NCBI GenBank assembly: GCA_017623615.1
Contig: JAGAOT010000021.1
Span: 1-64,000 of the forward strand
DNA length: 64,000 bases
Source: Clostridia bacterium
GTDB taxonomy: Bacteria > Bacillota > Clostridia > Oscillospirales > Acutalibacteraceae
Direction: 5' to 3'
A program made the translations under genes and the position numbers. Shown here piece by piece: positions 35,444 to 44,069 of the stretch (positions are counted from its first letter, which is position 1; each line of letters begins with the position of its first letter). The notes under the pieces are model-generated. The model saw only the letters and a list, made by a program, of their open reading frames with translations. It had not been told where the DNA came from and did no database searches.

Positions 35444-36091
35444 TTATTTAATTCGCCTCTCAACCGCATCTGCCAAATCCGAGAGCATATTCTGAGATGT
35501 GGCGCGTATTTTAAATTCGTTTTCTTTGGTTTTGATAATTACTTTCGGGTGTGAATACTTTGAATTAAAGCCGTCTTTTGCAACCGCAACAATGTCCGAA
35601 ATGTTGATATCAACCCCCTGCGTGCCGAAGGTGCCTTCGGGGATTACGCCGCTGACCTTTTCATCGGTTATTTCAATGAAACAGTTTTTCTCTCGGATGA
35701 TGGCGGCAACCGTGTCGAAAATCAGAAAAAACGCAAAAATAAGCATAAGTGCCGAGCCTGCAATCGAAGAGGAGCGAACAAAACTGCGCGTATCCGCAAA
35801 CGAGAAAATGCAGACAACAAAGACTATAATGCCGCCGATTGATTTTATAACCGAGGGTAAAAGAAGATAATCCTTGAACATAAAGGTTTCGGTTTTGGGG
35901 GCTTGCGAATCGGAAAAATCGAGGTTTTTCACTATCTCCTCAGCCTTTTCCAATGCATCATAATTTATCTCTTCCATTGAGGGCGCGGCAGGGGCAGGAA
36001 TATGCTCTTTTTTGGCAGCTATGAATTTGCCGCATTCAGGGCATATTTCTTCGCTTTTTTTGACTCTTGCACCGCAAAAACTGCATTTCAT
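35444..36091 (-). CDS. Zinc-ribbon membrane protein, paralogue 1
   Basis: The 215-residue protein begins with a zinc ribbon, CSFCGARVKKSEEICPECG. A linker, two membrane helices (about 88-108 and 118-140) and a PH-like beta domain follow (FIEITDEKVSGVIPEGTFG, VDINISDIVAVAKDG). It ends KATSQNMLSD-like with charged residues. It is paralogous to the next gene upstream. Start at 36091 has GGAG 8 bases before it. Function unknown; membrane-bound sensor or chaperone-like roles are guesses. Confidence 0.7.
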   Translation of the reverse strand: MKCSFCGARVKKSEEICPECGKFIAAKKEHIPAPAAPSMEEINYDALEKAEEIVKNLDFSDSQAPKTETFMFKDYLLLPSVIKSIGGIIVFVVCIFSFADTRSFVRSSSIAGSALMLIFAFFLIFDTVAAIIREKNCFIEITDEKVSGVIPEGTFGTQGVDINISDIVAVAKDGFNSKYSHPKVIIKTKENEFKIRATSQNMLSDLADAVERRIK

Positions 36092-36109
36092 TTTTATCAC
36101 TCCTGCTGT

Positions 36110-36721
36110 TTATTTGTCGCAAAGATTGTAAAAATAATCGGATATTTTTATTGTGTATTTCTTTTCGGGAAGTGAAATTCGGATTTTTATATCTGCCGTT
36201 TTTACTGTTATTACAGGTGTTGCTTCCTTTAAGGAATAAAATCCCATGCGTTTGAGTTCTTTTATATCGTTAAACATTATGTCAAAGGGAACAGCTTTGA
36301 ACGGGTTTTTCGGAACAATGCCGCTTATTCCGTTTTCATAAACGGAAACAAAGCATTTTTTCGATGTGAAAAGCAACGCGATGCTTGCAATAATAATCGC
36401 CATGCCCAAAACGAATAATACGATAATTTTTATGTCGCTTTTGCTGAAATACATAAACATGCTGTAATAAGGGCGAACAAAGAGTTTGATTATTTCAAAA
36501 ATCATGGGTGCGGCAAGAAGCAGACCCGGTATGGCAAAGCAAACCGAGCGTATAACCGAAGAGTCTTTATAATCAAAGCTGTCTATGAATTTCCCGAGAG
36601 GATTTTCTTCACTTTTATCTTCAGAGGGCTCTTGCGAAAGATTTTCGGAGATATATTTACCGCATTCGGGGCAAAGCTCTTCTGATTCATCAAAAACAGC
36701 ACCGCAAAAACTGCATTTCAT
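36110..36721 (-). CDS. Zinc-ribbon membrane protein, paralogue 2
   Basis: The 203-residue protein has the same plan as its neighbour: N-terminal zinc ribbon CSFCGAVFDESEELCPECG, acidic linker, two membrane helices (about 60-82 and 95-117) and a PH-like domain (FVSVYENGISGIVPKNPF, FDIMFNDIKELKRMG). Both genes start with the same MKCSFCGA and nearly the same ribosome binding site, which points to tandem duplication. Spacing is 18 bases, so they are co-transcribed. Confidence 0.7.
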   Translation of the reverse strand: MKCSFCGAVFDESEELCPECGKYISENLSQEPSEDKSEENPLGKFIDSFDYKDSSVIRSVCFAIPGLLLAAPMIFEIIKLFVRPYYSMFMYFSKSDIKIIVLFVLGMAIIIASIALLFTSKKCFVSVYENGISGIVPKNPFKAVPFDIMFNDIKELKRMGFYSLKEATPVITVKTADIKIRISLPEKKYTIKISDYFYNLCDK

Positions 36722-36798
36722 TTTTATCACTCCTCACATTAAAATGATATCATACCGCGGAGAGAAATGTCAATGATTTTAGGGAAGGATTAGGGTAG

Positions 36799-36817
36799 GG
36801 GCGGATATTATCCGCCC
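36799..36817. repeat. REP-like palindrome
   Basis: GGGCGGATA and TATCCGCCC with one base between, preceded by TAG. Same style as those at 3462 and 56377. Confidence 0.6.
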
Positions 36818-36844
36818 GTTTAACTTCGTGTGAATTGCAGACAG

Positions 36845-36870
36845 CAAAAAAGACCGCCGAAGCGGTCTTT
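36845..36870 (-). terminator. Terminator of the lipase-fusion operon
   Basis: AAAGACCGC pairs with GCGGTCTTT around CGAA; the T run lies on the minus strand. Confidence 0.85.
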
Positions 36871-36876
36871 GATGAT

Positions 36877-37548
36877 TTATTCTTCTTCGATGAAAACAAC
36901 CTTGCCGTTGATTATTTTATATTCCTCATAAATACTGTCGAGTTTCTCTGCGCTTACGCTGCTGCTTGTTGCGTATTTAAAACCGAACGAGTTTGTTTCG
37001 CCGTTTTCATAGCCCTCGGTGAGAACAACGGTAACCGTTTTTTCGGGTGATGCCGTTATTGCGGTGCATTCAAGTTGGTCGGAATAGCCGAGATAGTGCC
37101 ATGCGTATTCCTCACCGCCGTCCTGCTCTGTTTTGAGGGTGTAATCGAATGCAAAATATTCACCCGGGGCATATATGTTCATTTTGTTCGGATACTTGGA
37201 GTCAACGTCGGATTTTGCGTAATACACAAGCTCGTTTTCATTTTGGTCGGTGAAAACTATTCTGTATACCTCGCCGTCGGTGTATTCACCTTCATTTTCA
37301 TACATGCTCCAAAGATAGCCGAGCATGTCACCCTTGAACGTGAACACCTGCGTTTTGCCGTCGATTTCCGATTCGACAAGTTCAAGGCTGCCCAACGGAA
37401 TGTCGCATTCCCAAACGATGCCTTTTTCGGGCTCATAGGGCATAACAACCTCGGTTTTGTCGCCGCCCGTGAAGATGCCCACGATTGACGAGCCCAAAAT
37501 ATAGAGAATGAAAAGCGGAATTATAACTATGATTGTTACGGCTCCCAC
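36877..37548 (-). CDS. Membrane-anchored extracellular protein, unknown function
   Basis: The 223-residue protein has one N-terminal helix (about 3-28) and an extracellular domain of about 190 residues rich in Glu, Tyr and beta strands (GIVWECDIPLGSLELVES, AWHYLGYSDQLECTAI). It has no recognised family. It starts with GTG at 37548, with AAGGAGTG 5 bases upstream, and lies 11 bases after the XRE-lipase fusion gene. The two are therefore probably one operon. A role as partner or inhibitor of the lipase is a guess. Confidence 0.65.
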   Translation of the reverse strand: MGAVTIIVIIPLFILYILGSSIVGIFTGGDKTEVVMPYEPEKGIVWECDIPLGSLELVESEIDGKTQVFTFKGDMLGYLWSMYENEGEYTDGEVYRIVFTDQNENELVYYAKSDVDSKYPNKMNIYAPGEYFAFDYTLKTEQDGGEEYAWHYLGYSDQLECTAITASPEKTVTVVLTEGYENGETNSFGFKYATSSSVSAEKLDSIYEEYKIINGKVVFIEEE

Positions 37549-37559
37549 AAAATCACTCC

Positions 37560-39149
37560 TTATCTTTCAAGCGCATCAAGCTTTGTCATAAGGTCAACCC
37601 AAAAGCTCTTTGTGGCGTCTTCGGGAGCGTTAAGACCGATAACATAGCCGTGGTCGCCGTCCTTGGTTTCGGCAACGTTCCAAATGCCGCGAAGAATTTC
37701 TTCGCCCTCTGCGGGCATTGCGGTGAATTCTTCGCCTGACGGATACTTTGCGGAAACAACGCTGACAAGTCCGTCGTTTTCCTGCCATGTTTCGTCAATG
37801 GATATGCCGCCGTCGGTTGTGCCCGTATAAGAGCCCATTGCAAGCGCAAAGGGATAAAGAACCGGCAGGGTGTGTGTGTTGGGAACATGACCCTTGAATA
37901 TTGAGCCGGGGTCGGTTGTGCTGTAGGAATATGAGAAGTAATAAACGTCCTCAACCGTTTGAATTGTTTCGTTGAGCTTTGCCGCGCCGTCGGGTGTCAG
38001 GTCATATGCCGCGTGGTCGTTGCCCGAGGCGGTTATGGCTTTGATTGCCGTGTTAAAATTGGTGTCGGTTATTCCGAAATGCTCCAGCTTGAAGTCATAT
38101 GCTTCGTTTGCGGAGTAGGTTAAGCCCGCAACGCCGAAGCAGAGTGCTGCAAGCATCTGCGTTGTGTCGCCTATGCCTACAAGTCCGCCGACGGAATTGA
38201 GTATTTCCGTGAGAGAGGAGCCGTTGTGCGGAGCGCAAAGAGCGGTTACGCTGTTAACCCAGTCGCCCTTGCCGCCCTCAAAGAGGGGAGAGGTTTCTTT
38301 GCCCGTTGCGGCAACCTCCGCCTCGCTGCCGTATTCAAGCAGAGAGGTGAGCAGTCTGACGGTTGCGCCGCCGAAGCTGTGACCGATGAGGTTGATTTTA
38401 ACTCTCTGTCCGCCGTTTATCTTATCGCCCCAGCCTGCAAAGAGCGGGGTGTCGTATGTTCTGCCGAAACGTTCGTGGTTATGCTCTTTTGAATGCGCTT
38501 CGCCGTAGTCAACGGTTGTGCCCGTAAGCTGAGCATAAAGCTCACATGCTCTGTCCCATGCGCTTGAAACGGGACCAACACTCGGCGCATAAACCTCAAA
38601 GCCCTGCTCGGTAAGATATTCGGTTAAATTGCAGGCGGTTGCGCCCCAATACTGAATGGTTTCGTTAACGCCGTCGCCCTCGCCCCAGCCGCCGAGACCG
38701 TGAACAAGAACAAACGGATATTTTATCTTGCCGCCGTTAATTTCCCACCACGCCTCGCGCACTCCGCCGTAATAAGCGGGCACGGCAACAGACACCGCAA
38801 CAATGCACAAAACAAGGATAAGCGCAATTATTTTGCCAATCTTTCCGCGGCGTTTTTTTGGCTCTGAGGGAGCGGGCTCATAGATGAAATTGTCGCTTTC
38901 CGATGCGGGTGATTCGGGAATATAATCGGTATCATCGGTTATATTTTCGCTGACTTCTTCTTTCAAAAGATAGTCGGTTGAAACGCCGAAAAGCTCGCTT
39001 ATTGCAACAATTTTATCTGTATCGGGAAGCGCGCTGCCGGATTCCCATTTTGAAACGGATTGGCGGGATACTCCCAGCTTTTCCGCAAAAAGCTCTTGTG
39101 AAAGACCCTTTTCTTTTCGAAGTTTGATTATTTTCTCTGCAATACTCAT
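37560..39149 (-). CDS. XRE HTH - membrane helix - family I.5-like lipase fusion
   Basis: The 529-residue protein joins three parts. Residues 1-65 are a clear XRE DNA-binding domain (GLSQELFAEKLGVSRQSVSK, ALPDTDKIVAISELFGVS). After an acidic linker there is one membrane helix (about 104-127). Residues 143-529 match Geobacillus-type thermoalkalophilic lipases: YPFVLVHGLGGWG, VGPVSSAWDRACELYAQL, nucleophile Ser258 in LIGHSFGG, HSKEHNHERFGRTY with the zinc-ligand His pair 219/225, and a late DGDHGYVIG with the candidate catalytic His. DNA binding inside and lipase outside suggests a one-protein sensor-regulator. Start at 39149 has GGAGG 6 bases upstream. Confidence 0.9.
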   Translation of the reverse strand: MSIAEKIIKLRKEKGLSQELFAEKLGVSRQSVSKWESGSALPDTDKIVAISELFGVSTDYLLKEEVSENITDDTDYIPESPASESDNFIYEPAPSEPKKRRGKIGKIIALILVLCIVAVSVAVPAYYGGVREAWWEINGGKIKYPFVLVHGLGGWGEGDGVNETIQYWGATACNLTEYLTEQGFEVYAPSVGPVSSAWDRACELYAQLTGTTVDYGEAHSKEHNHERFGRTYDTPLFAGWGDKINGGQRVKINLIGHSFGGATVRLLTSLLEYGSEAEVAATGKETSPLFEGGKGDWVNSVTALCAPHNGSSLTEILNSVGGLVGIGDTTQMLAALCFGVAGLTYSANEAYDFKLEHFGITDTNFNTAIKAITASGNDHAAYDLTPDGAAKLNETIQTVEDVYYFSYSYSTTDPGSIFKGHVPNTHTLPVLYPFALAMGSYTGTTDGGISIDETWQENDGLVSVVSAKYPSGEEFTAMPAEGEEILRGIWNVAETKDGDHGYVIGLNAPEDATKSFWVDLMTKLDALER

Positions 39150-39244
39150 GGTTGGCCTCCTTTGTGTTTCGACGAAATTGTAGCCCTTTTTCCGCCGTAT
39201 TTCAACCAATTCGGGTGTACATTTATAAAAAACAAAAATTTTTA

Positions 39245-39286
39245 TGTAAATAGAGGTTTACAAAAGCTATGTAAACCCAAGTTTAC
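39245..39286 (-). promoter_or_regulatory. Candidate operator of the XRE-lipase gene
   Basis: GGTTTAC (39255-39261) and GTAAACC (39271-39277) form a 7-bp inverted repeat with 9 bases between. Further GTTTAC and GTAAAT copies lie at 39281 and 39245. The site is about 105 bases upstream of the start and is a candidate for autoregulation. Confidence 0.5.
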
Positions 39287-39331
39287 TCTGATTCTATAAT
39301 AACATTTTGAATTAATTCAGTCAATAAGCAA

Positions 39332-39363
39332 TAAAAAACAAGGAGCGATGCCGGCATCGCCCC
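39332..39363 (-). terminator. Terminator of mgtE
   Basis: On the minus strand GGGGCGATGCC pairs with GGCATCGCTCC, then TTGTTTTTTA. The core resembles the REP-like palindromes. Confidence 0.85.
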
Positions 39364-39373
39364 TTTTGTGTTG

Positions 39374-40729
39374 TTATATTAAAAATGCTTTTGCCAATCC
39401 GAAGTAAATAACAAGCGTTACGATGTCAACAAGCGTTGCAATCATCGGACCTGCCATGAGAGCGGGGTCAAGCTTAACTATCTTTGCGAAAATCGGAAGT
39501 GAGCAGCCGATGAGCTTTGCAACAACTATTGCGCAGAACATTGCAAGCGAAACAACAAGAAAAACTTCTATTGTTCCTTCGCAGAAAAGATACATTCGCA
39601 AAATGTTGGCAATGCCGAGCACGGCGCCGCATATCGCCGCCACGCGAAGCTCTTTGAATACGATTTTAAGATAATCCTTTATTTCAATTTCACCGACGGC
39701 AAGGCCGCGGATGATAAGGGTTGAAACCTGGCTGCCTGCGTTGCCGCCCGTGCCCATAAGCATGGGCATTGAAGCCGTCAAGGCGACGAAGCCCGCAAGC
39801 AATGTTTCGTAGCCCTCAATGATTTTGCCCGTGAAAGTGCCCGAAATCATGAGAATGAGAAGCCAGAGAATTCTGTTTCGCGCAAGCTTGAAAACGCCCG
39901 TTTTGAGGTATTCATCATCAGACGGAGCAAGCAAAGCCATCTTTTCAAAGTCCTCGGTGGTTTCTTCTTCGATAACGTCAACGATATCGTCAACCGTGAT
40001 AATGCCGACAAGGCGGTTTTCGTTATCGACAACGGGTACGCTCAAAAGGTCGTATTTTTTAACGATATCCGCAACATATTCTCTGTCATCATGGGTGTTA
40101 ACCGAAATAAGCTGTGCATCATCCTCCATGATGTCGCCCACAAGAGTTTCGGCATCGCAAAGCAAAAGCGAAAGCAGGGGAATGCTGCCGAGCAAATGAT
40201 GCTCTCTGTCAATGCAGTAGCATGTGTAGACTGTTTCTTTGTCTACGCCTGTGTTTCTTATTTTTTCAATAGCCTCCGCTGCGGTGAGGCTTGTGCGAAG
40301 ATGCACCATTTCAATGGTCATCAGGCTGCCCGCGCAGTCGTCGGGATATTTGAGAAATCTGTTGATGAGCTTTCGTGTTTCGGGGTCGGAATGCGCCAAA
40401 ACGCGGGTAACAACGTTTGCAGGCATTTCCTCCAGAAAGTCAACCGTATCGTCAAGAAACATTTCGTCAAGCAAACGCTCAAGCTCCGTGTCGTTAATCC
40501 TGCGCACAAGCTCGGTTTGCGTTTCCGGCTCGAGATAGGCAAAAACCTCTGCTGAAATATCCTTAGGCAAAACTCTGAAAACGGGGAGTTGGTTTGCCGA
40601 ATCAAGCTCCTCTATAATCTGCGCCGTGTCAACAACGTTGAGCTCCGTGAGCAAGTCGCGCAGAGCGGAAATTTCACCGTTTTTGAGCATTTCTGCAATC
40701 TGCTCAAGCAAAATTTCAAAATTTTCCAT
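39374..40729 (-). CDS. mgtE: Magnesium transporter MgtE
   Basis: The 451-residue protein has the full MgtE layout. An N domain holds acidic helical repeats (ALRDLLTELNVVDTAQIIEE, EYLEPETQTELVRR). Two CBS domains follow (MEDDAQLISVNTHDDREYV, VPVVDNENRLVGIITVDD), then a plug helix and five membrane helices. The membrane part has SMPMLMGTGGNAGSQVSTLI and KLDPALMAGPMIATLVDIVT. It admits Mg2+ when cytoplasmic Mg2+ is low; the cytoplasmic domains sense the ion. The start lies right behind a terminator hairpin, so expression is controlled in the leader RNA. Confidence 0.95.
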   Translation of the reverse strand: MENFEILLEQIAEMLKNGEISALRDLLTELNVVDTAQIIEELDSANQLPVFRVLPKDISAEVFAYLEPETQTELVRRINDTELERLLDEMFLDDTVDFLEEMPANVVTRVLAHSDPETRKLINRFLKYPDDCAGSLMTIEMVHLRTSLTAAEAIEKIRNTGVDKETVYTCYCIDREHHLLGSIPLLSLLLCDAETLVGDIMEDDAQLISVNTHDDREYVADIVKKYDLLSVPVVDNENRLVGIITVDDIVDVIEEETTEDFEKMALLAPSDDEYLKTGVFKLARNRILWLLILMISGTFTGKIIEGYETLLAGFVALTASMPMLMGTGGNAGSQVSTLIIRGLAVGEIEIKDYLKIVFKELRVAAICGAVLGIANILRMYLFCEGTIEVFLVVSLAMFCAIVVAKLIGCSLPIFAKIVKLDPALMAGPMIATLVDIVTLVIYFGLAKAFLI

Positions 40730-40945
40730 AAAAAAACGCCGCCTTTCGCAATACCGCAAGGCGACGCAAATATAAAGCGATTATAAGGTTAAGGTGAATG
40801 CACTCACCCAATGTGGCTTAAATCACTCGGCACAGCTCCGCAATGCGGCAATATGTAGTTGAGAATCTACTTCGAGGGTTGGGAATATCGGAACTGCCCA
40901 AAATTTTCACCACACATTCAAAAATTTTTTCTGCTTTTATATGGT
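40730..40945 (-). promoter_or_regulatory. Structured mgtE leader ending in an attenuator
   Basis: Reading the minus strand, CGTCGCCTT (40766-40758) pairs with AAGGCGGCG (40745-40737) and is followed by seven T (40736-40730), directly before the ATG. Upstream are stems TTGGG/CCCAA, GTAG/CTAC, CCGCA/TGCGG and GGTGAGTGCATTCACC. The terminator also covers the only purine-rich stretch that could bind the ribosome. This is the layout of a riboswitch or other attenuator, probably metal-responsive. It does not clearly show the M-box core, so I assign no family. Confidence 0.65.
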
Positions 40946-41182
40946 ACACCCGAAAACGCATGAAGTCAAGTAAAATTGCAAAAAAATCCAAAAAATAAAA
41001 ATCTTTGATAAAATCGGAGAAAAACGGCGATATGGGGGCGAAAATGGTCAAAATCGAGCGGAAATGCATAATAAATTGCTGCTCGCAAAACGAAAGCTTA
41101 ACTTTTTTCGGTTAAAAAAACACGCTGTTCCCGCTTTGGTTGAGAGGATTGAAAGAAATCCTTTCGGAAAGGAGTTGGTTTG
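40946..41182. other. Intergenic gap between mgtE leader and phage module
   Basis: On the minus strand TTGACT (40969-40964) with TACCAT 17 bases on is a plausible promoter for the mgtE leader. The rest is AT-rich. A small hairpin AGGATTGAAAGAAATCCT lies before the GGAAAGGAG that serves the terminase gene. No attachment site or integrase is seen. Confidence 0.5.
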
Positions 41183-41662
41183 TTGGCGAAAAAGCTGACC
41201 GAAAAGGAGCTGCTGTTTTGCTCATATTATGCAGACGGCGGCGATGCAAGAGGCTGCGCGGCGAGGGCGGGTTTTTCCGTTATGCCGCAAAAAAGCGCGG
41301 CAAGGCTGCTTGCAAGGGAGGATATCCGCGCCGAAATTTCAAGGCTTGAAAAAGAGAAAAGGGCAGTTGCTTCCGTTGAAAAAGGTCTTTTACGTTTGGC
41401 TTTCGGCTCCGTTGCGGATGCAATGAAGCTGATGATGAGCGAAAACTGCATGACTGCCGAAGAAATAGAAAGGCTGGACCTTTTTAATGTTTCCGAGATA
41501 AAACGCCCCAAGGGCGGCGGCTTGGAAATCAAATTCTTTGACAGAATTAAAGCTCTTGAACGCCTTGAAAAGCTCGGCGGCGGAGAGGAGAATACGCAAA
41601 GCAGCTTTATTAAAGCGCTTTCGGACGGCGCGAAAATGCTTTCGGGGGATGAAGGCGAGTGA
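41183..41662 (+). CDS. Phage terminase small subunit
   Basis: The 159-residue protein has the terminase small-subunit pattern. The N-terminal HTH-like part reads TEKELLFCSYYADGGDARGC and AARAGFS, followed by ARLLAREDIRAEISRLEKEK, an oligomerisation helix region and an acidic tail. It recognises phage DNA and hands it to the large subunit. The start is TTG at 41183 with GGAAAGGAG 8 bases upstream; TTG at 41180 is an alternative. The stop overlaps the terL start by 4 bases. Confidence 0.85.
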   Translation: MAKKLTEKELLFCSYYADGGDARGCAARAGFSVMPQKSAARLLAREDIRAEISRLEKEKRAVASVEKGLLRLAFGSVADAMKLMMSENCMTAEEIERLDLFNVSEIKRPKGGGLEIKFFDRIKALERLEKLGGGEENTQSSFIKALSDGAKMLSGDEGE

Positions 41663-42936
41663 GTTCAAAGTCAAAAAAACAGGGCTTTTCCGCATTCTCC
41701 GAAAAACAGATGAAAGCCCTCTGCTGGTGGATGCCCGAAAGCCCGTTTTGCGGCTATGATGCCATTATCTGCGACGGCGCGGTGCGCTCGGGCAAAACGC
41801 TGTGCATGTCCGTTTCATTTATAACATGGGCATTTTCCGCTTTTTCGGACTGCTCGTTTGCCCTTTGCGGCAAAACCATTGCATCCCTGCGGCGCAACGT
41901 CGTTACGGTCATTCTGCCCGTTTTGCGCGAGCTCGGTTTTGAATGCAGCGAAAAGCATTCGCGCAATCTTATCGAGATATCCTACGGCGGCGCGATGAAC
42001 AGATTTTGGCTTTTCGGCGGCAAGGATGAGGGCTCCGCTGCGCTCATTCAGGGCATGACCTTGGCAGGCGTTTTGCTTGATGAGGTCACGCTGATGCCCC
42101 GCTCCTTTGTTGAGCAGGCTCTTGCGCGCTGCTCCGTTGACGGCTCAAAGCTTTGGTTCAACTGCAACCCCGAGCATCCCATGCATTGGTTCCATGAGGA
42201 ATGGGTCAAAAAGCACCGCGAGAAAAACTGCTTTTATCTTCATTTCACGATGAAGGATAATCCGTCGCTCACACCGTCTATCATTCGCCGCTACGAAAAG
42301 CTTTATTCCGGCGCATTCTATGAACGCTTTGTGCTTGGCAGATGGGTGGCGGCGCAGGGCTGCGTTTATCCCATGTTTTCGCAAGAAAAGCATGTTGTTG
42401 ACCCGCCCGACTGCTTTGAAAGATATTACATTTCCTGCGACTACGGCACGGTCAACCCCTCGTCATTCGGGCTGTGGGGTGAAAACGGCGGCAAGTGGTA
42501 CAGGATAAAGGAATATTATTTCAACTCCCGCGTTGAGGGCAGTCAGCGCACCGACAGCGAGCATTACAGTGCGCTTTGCGACCTTGCGGGCACTCTGCCG
42601 ATTGAGGCGGTTATAGTTGACCCCTCTGCGGCAAGCTTTATCGAATGCATAAGGCGCGGCGGCAGATTCAAGGTTATCCCCGCGCAGAACGATGTTATTG
42701 ACGGCATAAGACGCGTATCCGACTGCCTGAAAGAGCAGAAAATTCTTTTTTCTCCCGAATGCCGTGATGCGATAAAGGAATTCGGGCTTTACAGATGGGA
42801 GGAAAACGCGGTTAAGGACGCGGTGAGAAAAGAAAATGACCATGCAATGGATGATATCCGTTATTTTGTTTCAACTGTTGTCAACGGGCAGGAGGACGGC
42901 GGATTTTTTGCCATTGCCGCAAAAAGGAGAAGATGA
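41659..42936 (+). CDS. Phage terminase large subunit
   Basis: The 425-residue packaging motor has an ATPase domain with Walker A GAVRSGKT (40-47) and Walker B VLLDEV (138-143). The coupling motif region LWFNCNPEHPMHWF lies near 170. The C-terminal nuclease domain starts with CDYGTVNPSSFGLWG near 255 and keeps later acidic residues (VIVDPSAASF). It pumps DNA into proheads and cuts it. The start is GTG within the overlap GTGA. It resembles PBSX/SPP1-type terminases. Confidence 0.93.
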   Translation: MSSKSKKQGFSAFSEKQMKALCWWMPESPFCGYDAIICDGAVRSGKTLCMSVSFITWAFSAFSDCSFALCGKTIASLRRNVVTVILPVLRELGFECSEKHSRNLIEISYGGAMNRFWLFGGKDEGSAALIQGMTLAGVLLDEVTLMPRSFVEQALARCSVDGSKLWFNCNPEHPMHWFHEEWVKKHREKNCFYLHFTMKDNPSLTPSIIRRYEKLYSGAFYERFVLGRWVAAQGCVYPMFSQEKHVVDPPDCFERYYISCDYGTVNPSSFGLWGENGGKWYRIKEYYFNSRVEGSQRTDSEHYSALCDLAGTLPIEAVIVDPSAASFIECIRRGGRFKVIPAQNDVIDGIRRVSDCLKEQKILFSPECRDAIKEFGLYRWEENAVKDAVRKENDHAMDDIRYFVSTVVNGQEDGGFFAIAAKRRR

Positions 42937-44067
42937 ATGGGAATATTCAAAAAAACCAAGGCATCAAGAATTGCCGCTCCGGCTGTTCAAACAAAAAACA
43001 GGCACCCCTTCGGCATTCTTGACGGCTACGTTCCGCTCGGAGCGCCGCAAATCAGGCTCTATTACGCTCTGCGCGAAGCAGTGCCCGTGATTGACGCGGC
43101 GATTTTTAAGACAGTTCGCCTGACGGGCGGCTTTCGGGCGGAATGCAGCAACAGCGCGGCACAGACCGCACTGGATAGTTTTATCATGAATGTGCCCGTG
43201 GGAGGCAACAGACACGGGCTTTCGGAATTTGTTGCAAGCTATCTTGAACAGCTTTTGACCTGCGGCACGGCAGTGGGCGAAATAGTCACCGACACAGAGG
43301 GCATGCCGAGAGCGCTTTTCAACGCTCCGCTTGAAAATATTGAGCTCAAACGCCACAAGAATGGCTTTGATATTGATATTTTTATCAGGGACGGCGGCGA
43401 GCTGCGCAGGGTCACAAGACCCGAAATGTGCCTTTTGAGCGTGCTCAACCCTGAACCTGGTGCGCTCACGGGCTGTTCAATTCTTAAAGGATTGCCCTTT
43501 GTCAGTTCGGTATTGCTCAAGATTTTTGAGAGCATCGGCGCGAATTGGGAAAGGGTCGGCAACCTGCGCTTCGCGGTCACATATAACCCCAAAAACGATG
43601 CCGTCGACAGAGCTTATGCCAAGGACAGAGCACTGCAGGTGGCAAAGGAATGGGGCGAGGCGATGCAGAGCGGCTCGGAGATAAGGGATTTTGTTGCCGT
43701 TGGTGATGTTCAGATAAAGGTCATCGGAGCGGATAATCAAATTCTCGACAGCGAGGTGCCCGTGCGCCAGATGCTTGAACAGATTGTTGCCAAAACGGGC
43801 ATACCGCCTTTCATGCTCGGCCTTTCATGGTCAAGCACGGAAAGAATGTCATCACAGCAGGCGGATGTGCTCACAAGCGAGCTTGAAGCCTACAGACGCA
43901 TATTAAATCCCGTAATCGGCAAAATCTGCAATGCTTTTTTGAAAAGCAGGGGCTTTGCATGCGATGTAAAAATCGTTTGGGACGATATAACGCTTCAGGA
44001 CGAGGTTGAGCAGAGCAGGGCGCTTCTTTACAGAGCGCAGGCAGAAAAAATTCAAAGAGGTGAATAA
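42937..44067 (+). CDS. Phage portal protein
   Basis: The 376-residue protein has the portal pattern. It opens with REAVPVIDAAIFKTVRLTGG, has LEQLLTCGTAVGEIVTD near 110, and ends with the clip/crown region GIPPFMLGLSWSSTERMSSQ. The final helical part is DEVEQSRALLYRAQAEKIQ. The dodecameric portal forms the DNA entry vertex. It begins right after the terL stop (TGA-ATG). It is shorter than many portals (400-500 residues) but looks complete. Confidence 0.87.
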   Translation: MGIFKKTKASRIAAPAVQTKNRHPFGILDGYVPLGAPQIRLYYALREAVPVIDAAIFKTVRLTGGFRAECSNSAAQTALDSFIMNVPVGGNRHGLSEFVASYLEQLLTCGTAVGEIVTDTEGMPRALFNAPLENIELKRHKNGFDIDIFIRDGGELRRVTRPEMCLLSVLNPEPGALTGCSILKGLPFVSSVLLKIFESIGANWERVGNLRFAVTYNPKNDAVDRAYAKDRALQVAKEWGEAMQSGSEIRDFVAVGDVQIKVIGADNQILDSEVPVRQMLEQIVAKTGIPPFMLGLSWSSTERMSSQQADVLTSELEAYRRILNPVIGKICNAFLKSRGFACDVKIVWDDITLQDEVEQSRALLYRAQAEKIQRGE

Positions 44068-44069
44068 CT

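Noticed and set aside
40780..40945. M-box (Mg2+) riboswitch call for the mgtE leader
   Set aside because: The expected conserved AGGTGAGGCTCC-type core is not seen; only the structured leader and terminator are supported.
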